From the NCBI RefSeq assembly GCF_025770735.1, contig NZ_JAODPB010000001.1, positions 744,001 through 808,000 of the forward strand: 64,000 nucleotides of DNA, in the 5' to 3' direction. Shown piece by piece: positions 53,393-62,549 of this stretch; positions within the stretch are counted from its first letter, which is position 1, and each line of letters opens with the position of its first letter. The stretch is from Shouchella tritolerans. GTDB lineage: Bacteria; Bacillota; Bacilli; Bacillales; Bacillaceae_D. Under the pieces are notes generated by a model, which worked only from the letters and a program-made list of their open reading frames with translations, was not told the DNA's origin and did not search any database. The translations under genes were made by a program, and so were the position numbers.

Positions 53393-54304
53393 CTATGTTT
53401 TGTGAATGTTTTCCAAAAACGGCACAAGCTCTTGCATCATAGCGGCTGGCTGCTCTTCAGGAACATAATGACCACAACCAGCAAGCTCTTTTCCTGTAGC
53501 CATTGTCGCTACTTCTTTCCATATATCAAGCACAGGCTGACCAGCCAGATTTCCATTTTCTCCCCAAAGCAGCAAACAAGGGTGATTGATTTTTTTATTC
53601 ATTTCTTTTTCTACTCGATAGTTCGGTAAATCAAGCTTGTGTGCCGCACGATAATCGTTCAGAGCTGCTTGAAAACCACCTGGTTGCTTCCAAATTCGTA
53701 CGTATTCATCCCAAACTCCGTCAGATTTTAATTGCTCCAGTAAATGTGGCGTTCGTCTAAACAAAGCCCCTAAATAAACCTCTTCCCGACCTGCAATGAG
53801 CGCTTCAGGCAACTCTGCGACTACCTGAAAAACCCAATGCCAATATTTTTTGGCCGCTTCCGAGGCAGAAAGGTTGTCATAGACATATTCCAAGGGAAGA
53901 ATATCGATGAGGCAAAGGCCTGCCGCATAGTCAGGATAATCTAAGGCGAATCTTCTTGCTACTCTAGCCCCGCGGTCATGCCCAATCAAGGTCACTTTTT
54001 CTAATCGTAAATGCGTCACAAGGTCATAGATATCTTTGGCCATGTTTGCTTTCCTATAGCTTTCTATCCCCTCTGGTTTATCCGAATCCCCATATCCTCT
54101 CAAATCCACAGCGAGCACATGATAACGCTTTATTAAATCGGGAATAACGAACCGCCACAAGGCCCAACTTTGTGGGAAGCCATGCAATAAGATAACCGTA
54201 TTAGAATGCTGCTCCCCTCCTTCTACATAGTGTAGTTGAATCCCATTCACAGGAGCATAGCGATGCTTCAGTTGGCACAACTGAAAATCGTTCCAAGCAT
54301 CCAT
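53393..54304 (-). CDS. Alpha/beta hydrolase (epoxide hydrolase/haloacetate dehalogenase-like)
   Basis: This 303-residue protein has the oxyanion motif LLHGFPQSWALW, nucleophile elbow GHDRGARVA with Asp (as in epoxide hydrolases and haloalkanoate dehalogenases rather than Ser esterases), and the catalytic His in GCGHYVPEE. The start is ATG 54304 with AAAGGAGG about ten bases upstream. The divergent LysR gene and the palindrome between them suggest LysR control. The substrate is unknown. Confidence 0.88.
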   Translation of the reverse strand: MDAWNDFQLCQLKHRYAPVNGIQLHYVEGGEQHSNTVILLHGFPQSWALWRFVIPDLIKRYHVLAVDLRGYGDSDKPEGIESYRKANMAKDIYDLVTHLRLEKVTLIGHDRGARVARRFALDYPDYAAGLCLIDILPLEYVYDNLSASEAAKKYWHWVFQVVAELPEALIAGREEVYLGALFRRTPHLLEQLKSDGVWDEYVRIWKQPGGFQAALNDYRAAHKLDLPNYRVEKEMNKKINHPCLLLWGENGNLAGQPVLDIWKEVATMATGKELAGCGHYVPEEQPAAMMQELVPFLENIHKT

Positions 54305-54381
54305 TTGTCTAGCGCCTCCTTTTGCCATCTTTATAGCCATACAATTGCATTGTAAGCCCTTTCCTTTATAATTTAAAATGA

Positions 54382-54397
54382 ATACATTTAAATGTAT
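54382..54397. promoter_or_regulatory. LysR-type binding site between divergent genes
   Basis: ATACATTTAAATGTAT is a perfect 16-bp palindrome lying between the hydrolase start (54304) and the LysR start (54459). It fits the T-N11-A pattern of LysR sites. Confidence 0.6.
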
Positions 54398-54458
54398 CGA
54401 TCATTTTCAGTGATACTGAATAGGCGAATAAGATGGTTAAAACAAAGGAGCGGTAAAG

Positions 54459-55301
54459 GTGGATATCAAGGACCTGCTTATATTTAAAACATTAGCCCAA
54501 CAAAAAAATATTACGAAGACTGCGGAGCAGCTTAACTATGTTCAATCAAATGTAACAGCAAGAATAAAAAAGCTTGAGGATACATTAGGGACAAAGCTGT
54601 TTTATCGTCATCCACGAGGAGTAAGTTTAACTGGTAAAGGGCGGATTTTGTTGAAAAAAGCAGAACAAATCTTATTGCTCATCAACGAAACCGAGAAAAT
54701 GGTTCAGGATTCTGACGAACCGAATGGTTCACTATCGTTAGGAACAAACGAAACAACAGCAGCGACACGACTGCCACAGTTATTAGTGACATACAATAAG
54801 CAATACCCTAAAGTCGAACTATCGTTACGCGTTGCCTTAACACATGAACTCATCACCGATGTACTTGAGTACAAACTCGATGGGGCATTTGTGCTGGGCC
54901 CCATTCATGATCACCAGCTTCGGACGATTCCAGTCTTTCAAGAGGAACTTGTCATTGTATCGAAATCAACAGAGTTGTCTGAATGGAGTACACGAAACGT
55001 CCTAACGCGGCCACGTTGTCCTTATAAGAGTAAACTTGATCAATGGCTGGAAACACAAGGGTATCGTCCTGATCATATCATCGAATTTGGCACGCTTGAG
55101 TCGATCATTCATTGTGTTCAAGCAGGCCTAGGAATTGCCATTATCCCAAAGTCATTAGTATTGAAACAGCTTGCGGGAAAGGATATAACGATACATTCTT
55201 TACCTGAACCCAATCAAATGATTGATCTTTTCTTTATTCATCGAAAGGATACGTATCTTGACAAAGCTTATCTCGCATTTCTGCAATTCTTGGAAACCTA
55301 A
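54459..55301 (+). CDS. LysR-family transcriptional regulator
   Basis: This 280-residue protein has an N-terminal winged helix (LLIFKTLAQQKNITKTAEQLNYVQSNVTARIKKLEDTLGTKLFYR) and a C-terminal periplasmic-binding-like effector domain. It starts at GTG 54459 with AAAGGAG eight bases upstream. It probably regulates the divergent hydrolase gene through the palindrome at 54382. The effector is unknown. A stem-loop follows at 55394. Confidence 0.93.
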   Translation: MDIKDLLIFKTLAQQKNITKTAEQLNYVQSNVTARIKKLEDTLGTKLFYRHPRGVSLTGKGRILLKKAEQILLLINETEKMVQDSDEPNGSLSLGTNETTAATRLPQLLVTYNKQYPKVELSLRVALTHELITDVLEYKLDGAFVLGPIHDHQLRTIPVFQEELVIVSKSTELSEWSTRNVLTRPRCPYKSKLDQWLETQGYRPDHIIEFGTLESIIHCVQAGLGIAIIPKSLVLKQLAGKDITIHSLPEPNQMIDLFFIHRKDTYLDKAYLAFLQFLET

Positions 55302-55393
55302 AAGGATGAACCTTTTCTAGTCCTTCATCCCACTTTTGGTCTGCCACCATTTCTAGTTTCCCTGAGAATATCGATCTTTCTTTAATAAATCAT

Positions 55394-55420
55394 ACATGGA
55401 GCATAACAATGGCTCCATGT
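55394..55420 (+). terminator. Stem-loop after the LysR gene
   Basis: ACATGGAGC and GCTCCATGT pair perfectly (9 bp) around a 9-base loop. The T run is poor, so termination efficiency is uncertain. Confidence 0.6.
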
Positions 55421-55444
55421 CGGAAAACAAGTGCACAAACGGTT

Positions 55445-55621
55445 TGTGGATAAAGCATCGACGTTTGTTCATAAATATAGATGAATAGTGGATAAAAATG
55501 TTGTATATGTGTATATGTTGATGGTTCATGTGGATAATTCATATGCTCTGTGGACAATGTTGTGGAAAAGAACATGGCGCCAAAAAGGGTTGCCATAATC
55601 GTACTATGTGATTTATCAACA
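55445..55621. promoter_or_regulatory. DnaA-box cluster
   Basis: Six DnaA boxes lie within 177 bases between two convergent genes. Two match the consensus perfectly (TGTGGATAA at 55445-55453 and 55529-55537). Four have one mismatch (AGTGGATAA 55487, TGTGGACAA 55549, TGTGGAAAA 55561, and TTATCAACA 55613 on the other strand). A further one-mismatch box lies at 55759 inside the next gene. Most point the same way. B. subtilis has such clusters away from oriC that bind DnaA and restrain initiation. No dnaA, dnaN or origin unwinding region is seen here, so this is not read as the origin. Confidence 0.75.
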
Positions 55622-55630
55622 CACAGTTTT

Positions 55631-56404
55631 TTATTGTACGGTATAGCCACCGTCTACAACGAGTGTTTGCCCTGTAATGCCTTTTGCTTCAGGAGAAGAG
55701 AGGTATATCGCCAAACTAGCGACTTCTTCCACAGTAATCAAGCGTTTTTGTGGAACAAGTGGATAAATAACATCATCTAGCACTTTTTCTACCGGTACTT
55801 GTCGGGACTTCGCCAAATCTTCCATTTGATTGCGGACTAGGGGGGTGTCAATATATCCTGGGGCAATACAGTTAACGGTTATCCCGTCTTCAGCAGTTTC
55901 GAGGGCAGCGACTTTCGACAGGCCGATAATGCCGTGTTTCGCGCTGTTATAAGCCGCTTTACCAGAAAAGCCAATTAAGCCATTAATGGAAGACATGTTG
56001 ATAATCCGGCCAAACTGTTGCTTCCTCATAATGGGCATGACGTGTTTAATCGCCATAAATGGGCCAACAAGCATAATGTCAACGAGGAGCTTGTATGTCT
56101 CTGTTGGAAAGTCTTCAATTGGTGATACATGTTGCATGCCTGCGTTGTTAATGAGCACATCAATTCGCCCAAAACAAGCAACTGTTTTTTGAACCATCGC
56201 TTTTACTTCGTTCTCATTCGTAACATCTGTTTGTATGCCTTCTGCAACGTAGCCTTTTTCCGTCAGCGCCAATGTCGCTTTGTGCAAGCTGTCAGCATGC
56301 ACATCGGCAACCATAACGCTCGCTCCCTCAGCGGCAAAACGTTCAGCCAAATGGTAGCCGATCCCGCTTGCTGCTCCAGTAATCAGTACAACCGTTCCTT
56401 TCAT
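55631..56404 (-). CDS. bdhA: 3-hydroxybutyrate dehydrogenase (SDR family)
   Basis: This 257-residue short-chain dehydrogenase has NAD motif TGAASGIGYHLA, NNAGMQHVSPIEDFP, catalytic Ser in NMSSINGLIG, and Tyr-Lys in YNSAKHG. The stretch after the active site (CIAPGYIDTPLVRNQ) and the C-terminal GGYTVQ are typical of D-3-hydroxybutyrate dehydrogenases, which interconvert 3-hydroxybutyrate and acetoacetate. Two adjacent ATGs exist (56407 and 56404); GGAGG is seven bases from the second. It is divergent from the MFS gene. Confidence 0.88.
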   Translation of the reverse strand: MKGTVVLITGAASGIGYHLAERFAAEGASVMVADVHADSLHKATLALTEKGYVAEGIQTDVTNENEVKAMVQKTVACFGRIDVLINNAGMQHVSPIEDFPTETYKLLVDIMLVGPFMAIKHVMPIMRKQQFGRIINMSSINGLIGFSGKAAYNSAKHGIIGLSKVAALETAEDGITVNCIAPGYIDTPLVRNQMEDLAKSRQVPVEKVLDDVIYPLVPQKRLITVEEVASLAIYLSSPEAKGITGQTLVVDGGYTVQ

Positions 56405-56407
56405 CAT

Positions 56408-56754
56408 AAAACCTCCAATATGTGGTGATTCACTATTCTACTTTAAAAAACAGTCGAAAGATTGAAAACACAAAAGGGGCCTAAAAAGTCAAACGTGTTT
56501 GTCGAATGCTTTAGCAATGGCCAATAGACTGAAAGAAGGGAGTCTTCGTTTATAGGCATAAAAAAAACACTTTATTTTTATCAAAGTGCCGAAACGTACG
56601 TTCGTTTAATGCAGCATCTAAAAAGAAAAATAGCTCCCTTTATTTTCTTATTATTAGTATAAAATATTTCTGAATATAAGTCTATATTTTTATTCTCCTA
56701 CTTCATAAAATAAAAGGCACCTGGCCAGGAATACAGTGAAAAGAGGATCGTTGC
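56408..56754. promoter_or_regulatory. Divergent promoter region with a palindrome
   Basis: This is AT-rich and holds the promoters of bdhA and the MFS gene. The 10-bp palindrome AACGTACGTT (56593-56602), within CGAAACGTACGTTCG, resembles the TetR-type site CGAAACGCGTGCGTTC before the pump gene at 59.6 kb. I see no gene in the stretch. Confidence 0.4.
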
Positions 56755-57987
56755 GTGTATTGGAAACGCCTTGATCGGAATCTAAAAGTTCGTTTAGTGG
56801 GTGAAGGGCTGTTTAACATCTGTTATTGGATGTATTTTCCGTTTATTGCTCTTTATTTTAGCATGACATTGGGCAGTGAAGTTGCCGGAGTATTCATGAT
56901 GCTTCCGCCTTTTGTCAGCATGATCGAAAATTTGGCAAGTGGAAATTTGGCCGACCATTACGGGCGTCGTCCTATCCTAATAGTAGGGGGCGCCACACAA
57001 GCAGTGATGTTTGTCTTCTTTGCTTGTTCATTTTCCCCTTGGGTTGATTATGCTGCCTTTATTGGTATTGCACTTGGAAGCGCTCTATACCGGGCACCAA
57101 GTCTGGCGATGGTGGCTGATGTTGTTCCTGAAGAGGAGAGGCGCGACGTATTTGCGCTATTTGCCACAACGAACAATATTGGTGCTGTCCTCGGTCCAGT
57201 AATGGGTGCTTTTCTTTTTTTTCAATTTCGCCCGATACTGCTATGGACAACCGCAAGTGTATTACTGCTTTATCTATTATGCATGATTTTGTTTGTTAAC
57301 GAAACAAAACCAACAAGCACAAAAGAAAAACAAGTTTCGATTATAGCCGGGGTGAAGCATGCTTGCGCTGGATACAGGCATATGTTTGGCGATCGAGTGT
57401 TTGCCCGTTTTGTTATTGCTGGTGTTTTCTCGGTGATGACAATCATGCAACTAGACTTGTATTTGGCCTATTACATTGTGACGGAAATACCAGACCAGGG
57501 CTTCGAATTTTTCGGGTTAAGCAGTATGCTGCTGACAGGCGAGACCATTCTAGGTTGGATGCTAGCCTTAAATGGCCTGCTGTTTGTCATGCTCGTTTTT
57601 CCTCTTGCCAATTGGACAAAAAAGCGGAAGGAACGAGATATGTTTGTCTTCTCCTGCTTGCTTTCAGGTATCGGCATGTTTGCACTCGGTTTCGTATCGA
57701 CGATTTGGCCATTGTTATTATTGACCGTTGTCTTTACAGTTGGTGAACTATTGCGGGCGCCGATTTCTGATAGTTTCGTAAGTCGTTATGCACCTATTGA
57801 ATCAAGGGCGATGTACATTGGCGCTTCCAATTTACAATATACAGTTGGACGAATGCTAGCCCCACTTACGATCCTATTTGCTACATGGGTGGCTCCGCTA
57901 TGGATATTTGCTTTCATGCTCGTTTGTTCACTCGCAAGCGCAGCATTGTATATCAACTTGTTTCGGATTATTCCCCAAAAATCATGA
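56755..57987 (+). CDS. MFS transporter (drug efflux type)
   Basis: This 410-residue protein has about twelve membrane helices. The loop-2/3 motif NLADHYGRRPILIVGG is the MFS signature, and the family antiporter-like NNIGAVLGPVMGAFLF is in helix 5. It starts at GTG 56755 with AAGAGGA upstream. It has a close architectural relative at 62550 in this window. Substrates are unknown, with drugs or metabolites both possible. Confidence 0.88.
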   Translation: MYWKRLDRNLKVRLVGEGLFNICYWMYFPFIALYFSMTLGSEVAGVFMMLPPFVSMIENLASGNLADHYGRRPILIVGGATQAVMFVFFACSFSPWVDYAAFIGIALGSALYRAPSLAMVADVVPEEERRDVFALFATTNNIGAVLGPVMGAFLFFQFRPILLWTTASVLLLYLLCMILFVNETKPTSTKEKQVSIIAGVKHACAGYRHMFGDRVFARFVIAGVFSVMTIMQLDLYLAYYIVTEIPDQGFEFFGLSSMLLTGETILGWMLALNGLLFVMLVFPLANWTKKRKERDMFVFSCLLSGIGMFALGFVSTIWPLLLLTVVFTVGELLRAPISDSFVSRYAPIESRAMYIGASNLQYTVGRMLAPLTILFATWVAPLWIFAFMLVCSLASAALYINLFRIIPQKS

Positions 57988-58055
57988 ACGCAGCGGTTGA
58001 GTGATTTCGTTTTTATATATGCTTCGCGAAGGTCTGATAATACGGGAGTGAACCG

Positions 58056-58097
58056 AAAAAAACGTGCACCCTTTTCGCAAAGGGATGCACGTTTTTT
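58056..58097. terminator. Bidirectional terminator between convergent MFS genes
   Basis: AAAACGTGCA and TGCACGTTTT plus inner CCTTT/AAAGG form a long stem around TCGC, with A and T runs on the two sides. It serves both the plus-strand MFS gene and the minus-strand pump gene, whose stop overlaps its right edge. Confidence 0.9.
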
Positions 58098-59562
58098 AGT
58101 CGGTTTGTGTTTGTTTGCTGCGCTTGATAAAAAATGAAAGGACAACGGCTGCACAAGCAAAAAAGAAACCAGTGGAAAAGCTTTGCTGGGAACCGTATAT
58201 GAGCGCCTCGACTGTTTGTTCCGCAGTTGGCTCGCTAATGCCTAAATTAGCCAAATAACGCTGTTGACCGTTTTCCATGACAGAAATAAACAAAGCTGCG
58301 CCGATCGCACCAGCGACTTGCATAAGCGTGTTCATAATCGCTGTGCCATGAGGATAAAGCCTTGCCGGTAGTTGGTTAAGCCCGTTCGTATTGGTAGGCA
58401 TCATTATCATAGCGACAGCAACCATCAGAATCGCCAGTTGGACAATGACGAGCCAAATTGGCACACCAGGTGTTGTATAGCGGTAGCTGAACACAATCGC
58501 AGCAAGGATAATGGTGCCTGGAATTAACAGCGGCCGCGGACCAAATTTGTCAAAAAGCCGTCCCATTACTGGAGATAGGGCACCATTGAGAAGCCCGCCT
58601 GGGAGCATAATAAGCCCGGCTGTAACAGCGGTAAATAACAATGCCCCTTGCATATAAATAGGCATAATGAGCATCATTGCAAACATTGTCATCATGACGA
58701 GCATAACGAGAATAAGGCCAATTAGAAACATCGGGTAGCGGAAAACACGAATGTCTAACAGCGGCGTTTCCAGTTTCAGTTGGCGCCAGCCAAAAATGCA
58801 GAGGCTCGCAAAACCAATTAGGAGAGTGGAATAGACGAGGGGGTCTGTAAAAGAGGCGTCCCCTTTGCCTGCCGCACTAAAGCCAAAAACAATCCCACCA
58901 AAACCGAGTGTCGAAAGGATAAACGAAACAACATCAAGTTTTGGCCGCGATGTCTCTGCGATGTTTCGCAAAACTTTTACGCCAAATAACAAGGACAATA
59001 ATGAAATGGGCGTAATAATATAAAAAAGCCAACGCCATGAAAGGCTATCGACAATGATCCCAGACACAGTCGGCCCAATTGCTGGGGCAAACATAAGGAC
59101 AAGTCCGACCATTCCCATTGCAGCGCCCCGGCGCTCAATTGGAATAACCGCTAAAATGACGTTCGTGAGCAGCGGGATCATGAGCGCTGTTCCGACAGCC
59201 TGTGTCAACCGGCCTACAAGCAACATCGCAAACATTGGGCTAAATCCAGATATTAATGTACCGAGTGTAAACAGCGACATCGCTGTAATAAACAACTGCC
59301 GCGTCGTAAAACGTTGCATGAAATACGCAGAGATAGGGATTAATGTGCCTATTACTAACATATAGCCAGTAACAAGCCATTGGGCTGTACTGGAAGCTAC
59401 ACCAAAATCGCTCATAATAGCGTTTAAGGCAACATTTAAAATGGTTTCGCTTAAGATAGCGACAAACGCCCCAGATAATAATACAGCAAGTAAAGGCAGC
59501 ACTTTGACTTGTACGGCTTCCGTCGTCGCTGCTGCCGATTGTTCTTGTGAAACGTGAGCCAT
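58096..59562 (-). CDS. MDR-type MFS pump, DHA2 (EmrB/QacA) family, 14 helices
   Basis: This 488-residue protein has about fourteen membrane helices. Motifs are LNVALNAIMSDFGVASSTAQWLVTGYMLVIG (helix 1-2 region), GRLTQAVGTALMIPL, and the antiporter motif GLVLMFAPAIGPTVSGIIV. It exports drugs by proton antiport. AAGGAG lies ten bases before the ATG. The divergent TetR gene (59734) and repeated operator-like boxes between them indicate TetR control. Confidence 0.93.
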   Translation of the reverse strand: MAHVSQEQSAAATTEAVQVKVLPLLAVLLSGAFVAILSETILNVALNAIMSDFGVASSTAQWLVTGYMLVIGTLIPISAYFMQRFTTRQLFITAMSLFTLGTLISGFSPMFAMLLVGRLTQAVGTALMIPLLTNVILAVIPIERRGAAMGMVGLVLMFAPAIGPTVSGIIVDSLSWRWLFYIITPISLLSLLFGVKVLRNIAETSRPKLDVVSFILSTLGFGGIVFGFSAAGKGDASFTDPLVYSTLLIGFASLCIFGWRQLKLETPLLDIRVFRYPMFLIGLILVMLVMMTMFAMMLIMPIYMQGALLFTAVTAGLIMLPGGLLNGALSPVMGRLFDKFGPRPLLIPGTIILAAIVFSYRYTTPGVPIWLVIVQLAILMVAVAMIMMPTNTNGLNQLPARLYPHGTAIMNTLMQVAGAIGAALFISVMENGQQRYLANLGISEPTAEQTVEALIYGSQQSFSTGFFFACAAVVLSFFIKRSKQTQTD

Positions 59563-59590
59563 TTTGGAGATTCTCCTTCCTTATAAAAAA

Positions 59591-59657
59591 TACGAAACGC
59601 GTGCGTTCAGCTAAGTTATCTTACCACCTCTAATTACGAAACGCAATAGAATCGTAT
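59591..59657. promoter_or_regulatory. TetR operator region between pump and repressor
   Basis: The 10-mer TACGAAACGC occurs twice exactly (59591-59600 and 59635-59644). The first is followed by GTGCGTTC, making an inverted repeat. The second is followed by TCGTA (59651-59655), making TACGA/TCGTA arms. Both lie between the divergent starts. Confidence 0.6.
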
Positions 59658-59733
59658 TTGCTCGCAAAATTAGGAAATGGTATGATGAAATGTAAGGGAT
59701 TGTTAGGAGACTTGAGGAAAGGCGGAAGCGTTC

Positions 59734-60357
59734 ATGCAGCAAAACGGGGAGCAACAACAAAAAGAGGAAGGGAAGCGCGGTCGCCCCCTTGACCTTTCGT
59801 TGAATAAAGCAATCTTAGAAGCTACACTCGACTTGCTGGCGCAGCATGGGTTTGACGCCCTCACCATTGAAGCAATCGCCCAACGGGCCAAAGTAGGAAA
59901 AGCGACAATTTACCGGCGTTGGTGCTCAAAAGTTGAGCTTGTCATTGACGCTGCTTCGTTCATGAGCCCGTATGAGACATTATTAGAACAATTGGACAAA
60001 AGCAAAGGGCTACGGGAGCAGTTAATTGATTTGCTGTCGATCACGTTCCAAAATGAGCATGAAACCCATCAACAGGCTATGGCGCAAATTGGCTCAGCCC
60101 TTGCCAATCACAGTGACTTAGAACAAGGGCTGCATAACCATTTTAATAGTCTTCATCGCTCCGCAATGGAAGCGGTTATTTCTCCATTTCTAAAGGAAGG
60201 CCACCAGCTTGCAACAAAAGATTTGGACTTGCTTTCCGATGTCGGCCCTGCCTTAATGATGTACCGGGCTTGGATTATCCGCAAACCGTTTGACCGTTCC
60301 TATATAGAGCGGATTGTGGACCGGCTAATGATGCCCTTGCTTGAGGAATGGATTTAA
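59734..60357 (+). CDS. TetR/AcrR-family repressor of the adjacent pump
   Basis: This 207-residue protein has an N-terminal helix-turn-helix ([31 protein letters not shown]) after a basic, Gln-rich leader, and an all-helical ligand domain with a TetR_C-type end. It is divergent from the DHA2 pump with shared operator boxes, so it is its likely repressor, released by pump substrates. A terminator follows at 60361. Confidence 0.92.
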   Translation: MQQNGEQQQKEEGKRGRPLDLSLNKAILEATLDLLAQHGFDALTIEAIAQRAKVGKATIYRRWCSKVELVIDAASFMSPYETLLEQLDKSKGLREQLIDLLSITFQNEHETHQQAMAQIGSALANHSDLEQGLHNHFNSLHRSAMEAVISPFLKEGHQLATKDLDLLSDVGPALMMYRAWIIRKPFDRSYIERIVDRLMMPLLEEWI

Positions 60358-60360
60358 GGA

Positions 60361-60394
60361 AACAATCCGCCGAATCGCCAGCGGATTGTTTTTT
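60361..60394. terminator. Terminator between tetR and the convergent methyltransferase
   Basis: AACAATCCGC and GCGGATTGTT form a perfect 10-bp stem with a 10-base loop, followed by T residues; usable from both sides. Confidence 0.9.
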
Positions 60395-60395
60395 G

Positions 60396-61181
60396 CTATT
60401 TTATAGGTATTTTGTAGCCAATCACCACAAGCCGTTTGTAATCGGCGATCCACTGCCCTTCTTCCATCAGAACTGGTTGAAGGGCGATTTCTGTTTTGGC
60501 AATAATTCCTTGCTTGTCCTGTTCATCGATTTCGTTAAAGAACGGCCTTGCAAACATGTCAAGCCAATTGCGGAAGCCGTCTTCTCCTTCTAGTGGGGTT
60601 GGCCGTTCATAAAGCTGAGCCAATGAAACGGAAAATCCTGTTTTCTCCATTAACGAAGCATATTCCCCAATGGAAGGGAAATACCAAGGGAATTGCTTGA
60701 TAGAGTACGGATAGCCTGCTTGCTTGATTTGAGCAATCAATTCCGTTGTGATCGTTTCGACGTTCCCTTTACCGCCGAATTCGGCGACAAAACGCCCCCC
60801 TGGTTTTAGTACCCTCCATATGCTTTTTAATGCAGCTTCCGCATCTAATACCCAGTGCAAGACTGCATTGGAAAAGACGGCATCGAACGTTTCAGTGAAC
60901 GGCAGGTTCGTGGCATCGGCCACGTCAAATGAAAGGTGCGGATATTTTGAACGGGCCTTAGCAACCATACTGGATGATTGGTCAACGCCTGTGACGTCCA
61001 CTCCAAGTTTGGCCAACTCGTTAGCCAAATCGCCGGTTCCTGCACCGAGGTCAAGTATAGATTCCGTTTTCCTTGGCTTCAATAATTCAAGAAGGTGGTT
61101 TCCGAATTTTGAGACAAATGCATGGCGATCATCGTACAAAGTGGAGTTCCAGTGGTCTTCGAAATAGGATCGTTTGTTCAT
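60396..61181 (-). CDS. SAM-dependent methyltransferase (class I)
   Basis: This 261-residue protein has motif I ILDLGAGTGDLANELA, then the acidic loop GVDQSSSMV, then DAVFSNAVLHWV and LKPGGRFVAEFG. The pattern is closest to trans-aconitate-methyltransferase-like or MerR-linked small-molecule methyltransferases. The start is ATG 61181 with AAGGAG nine bases upstream; the longer frame to 61235 lacks a site. The substrate is unknown. Confidence 0.88.
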   Translation of the reverse strand: MNKRSYFEDHWNSTLYDDRHAFVSKFGNHLLELLKPRKTESILDLGAGTGDLANELAKLGVDVTGVDQSSSMVAKARSKYPHLSFDVADATNLPFTETFDAVFSNAVLHWVLDAEAALKSIWRVLKPGGRFVAEFGGKGNVETITTELIAQIKQAGYPYSIKQFPWYFPSIGEYASLMEKTGFSVSLAQLYERPTPLEGEDGFRNWLDMFARPFFNEIDEQDKQGIIAKTEIALQPVLMEEGQWIADYKRLVVIGYKIPIK

Positions 61182-61307
61182 ATGAGCATTCTCCTTTCCT
61201 TGATTATAACGAAAAAGCAAGACAGGAAAAAGCATTGTCTTGAGAATGGCGAGGGATGAATAGCATCAATAAGCTTTGACAAACTATCCTTTAAAGGAGG
61301 CTTATTA

Positions 61308-62441
61308 ATGAAAGCTGTCACGTACCAGGGAATGAATCACGTGGAAGTATCGAATATAAAAGCACCGGAAATCCAAGATCCAGAAGACGTCATTGTCCGC
61401 ATTACGTCAACAGCGATTTGCGGTTCGGATTTGCACTTGTATCAGGGCAATATGTATACGCCAAAAGGGTTTGTTATCGGACACGAACCAATGGGCATTG
61501 TTGAAGAAATAGGGCCAGAGGTAACAAAAGTCAAAAAGGGAGACCGAGTTGTGATCCCGTTTACAGTGGCATGTGGCCATTGTCCCTATTGCCAAGCACA
61601 CCAAGAAAGCCAGTGCGACCGCTCAAATCCTCATTACGATTCTGGAGGTTTTTTTGGCTACTCGGAAAAATTCGGCGATTATCCAGGCGGACAAGCAGAA
61701 TACTTGCGTGTCCCTTTTGGCAATTACACGCCATTTCGCTTGCCAGACGATTGCGAATTAGAGGACGAGCAGTTGCTGTTTTTATCTGATGTTCTTCCAA
61801 CTGCTTATTGGAGCGTCGTCCATGCAGGCGTAAAGAAGGGCGATACAGTCATTGTGCTTGGCTGCGGGCCAGTCGGCTTGATGGCACAAGCATTTGCCTG
61901 GCAACAAGGGGCGGAACGGGTCATTGCTGTCGATTACTTTGATTATCGGCTCGAAAAGGCAAGGCAAATGAATCACACGGAAACATTTGATTTTACAAAA
62001 GACAAAGACACAGGCGAAACATTAAAAGAACTGACAAAAGGTGGGGCAGATGTCGTCATTGATTGTGTTGGTATGGACGGAAAGAAGTCCCCATTAGAAA
62101 TGGTGGAACAAAAACTAAAATTACAAGGCGGGACATTAGGGCCGATCCAAATCGCCACTAAGGCCGTCAAGAAATGCGGCATCGTCCAATTGACTGGCGT
62201 GTACGGTGGCAATTATAACCTCTTTCCTTTAGGCGCTTTCTTTAGCCGCAATGTCACTTTAAAAATGGGACAGGCACCTGCACGCGCCTATATGGAGACG
62301 CTGTATGAACAAATCCGCGAAGGCACGATTAATCCAACAAGCATTATTACCCATAAACTTGCTCTAAGTGATGCGCCAAAAGGGTACGATCTATTTAACA
62401 ATAAGAAAGATGACTGTATCAAAGTGATTTTGAAACCTTAA
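61308..62441 (+). CDS. Zinc-dependent alcohol dehydrogenase (formaldehyde dehydrogenase-like)
   Basis: This 377-residue medium-chain dehydrogenase has the catalytic zinc ligands Cys in AICGSDLHLYQG and His-Glu in GHEPMGIVEEIG. The structural zinc cysteines are in CGHCPYCQAHQESQC, and the NAD motif is VLGCGPVGLMA. The length and the SGGFFGYSEKFGDYPGGQAEYLRVP insert match the glutathione-independent formaldehyde dehydrogenase-like branch common in Bacillaceae. The true substrate is unknown. AAAGGAGG precedes the ATG. A terminator follows. Confidence 0.9.
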   Translation: MKAVTYQGMNHVEVSNIKAPEIQDPEDVIVRITSTAICGSDLHLYQGNMYTPKGFVIGHEPMGIVEEIGPEVTKVKKGDRVVIPFTVACGHCPYCQAHQESQCDRSNPHYDSGGFFGYSEKFGDYPGGQAEYLRVPFGNYTPFRLPDDCELEDEQLLFLSDVLPTAYWSVVHAGVKKGDTVIVLGCGPVGLMAQAFAWQQGAERVIAVDYFDYRLEKARQMNHTETFDFTKDKDTGETLKELTKGGADVVIDCVGMDGKKSPLEMVEQKLKLQGGTLGPIQIATKAVKKCGIVQLTGVYGGNYNLFPLGAFFSRNVTLKMGQAPARAYMETLYEQIREGTINPTSIITHKLALSDAPKGYDLFNNKKDDCIKVILKP

Positions 62442-62495
62442 CAAATAGGGAGGGTAAAATAATACAGAGATTCATGAACAATGGTTTTTATGCGC

Positions 62496-62530
62496 AAGGA
62501 ACTGTACTTGCGGCCGCAGTACAGTTCCTT
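62496..62530. terminator. Bidirectional stem-loop between the dehydrogenase and MFS genes
   Basis: AAGGAACTGTACT and AGTACAGTTCCTT form a perfect 13-bp stem around TGCGGCCGC. It lies between convergent genes. Confidence 0.82.
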
Positions 62531-62549
62531 GGTGGCTGTTAGCGCATTT

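Noticed and set aside
55445-55621. Reading the DnaA-box cluster as the replication origin
   Set aside because: No dnaA, dnaN, gyrase or rpmH genes and no clear AT-rich unwinding module are nearby; a non-origin cluster is simpler.
55390-55650. 86-codon minus-strand frame over the DnaA-box cluster
   Set aside because: Low-complexity translation, no ribosome site, and it covers a hairpin and the repeated DnaA boxes, which explain the sequence better.
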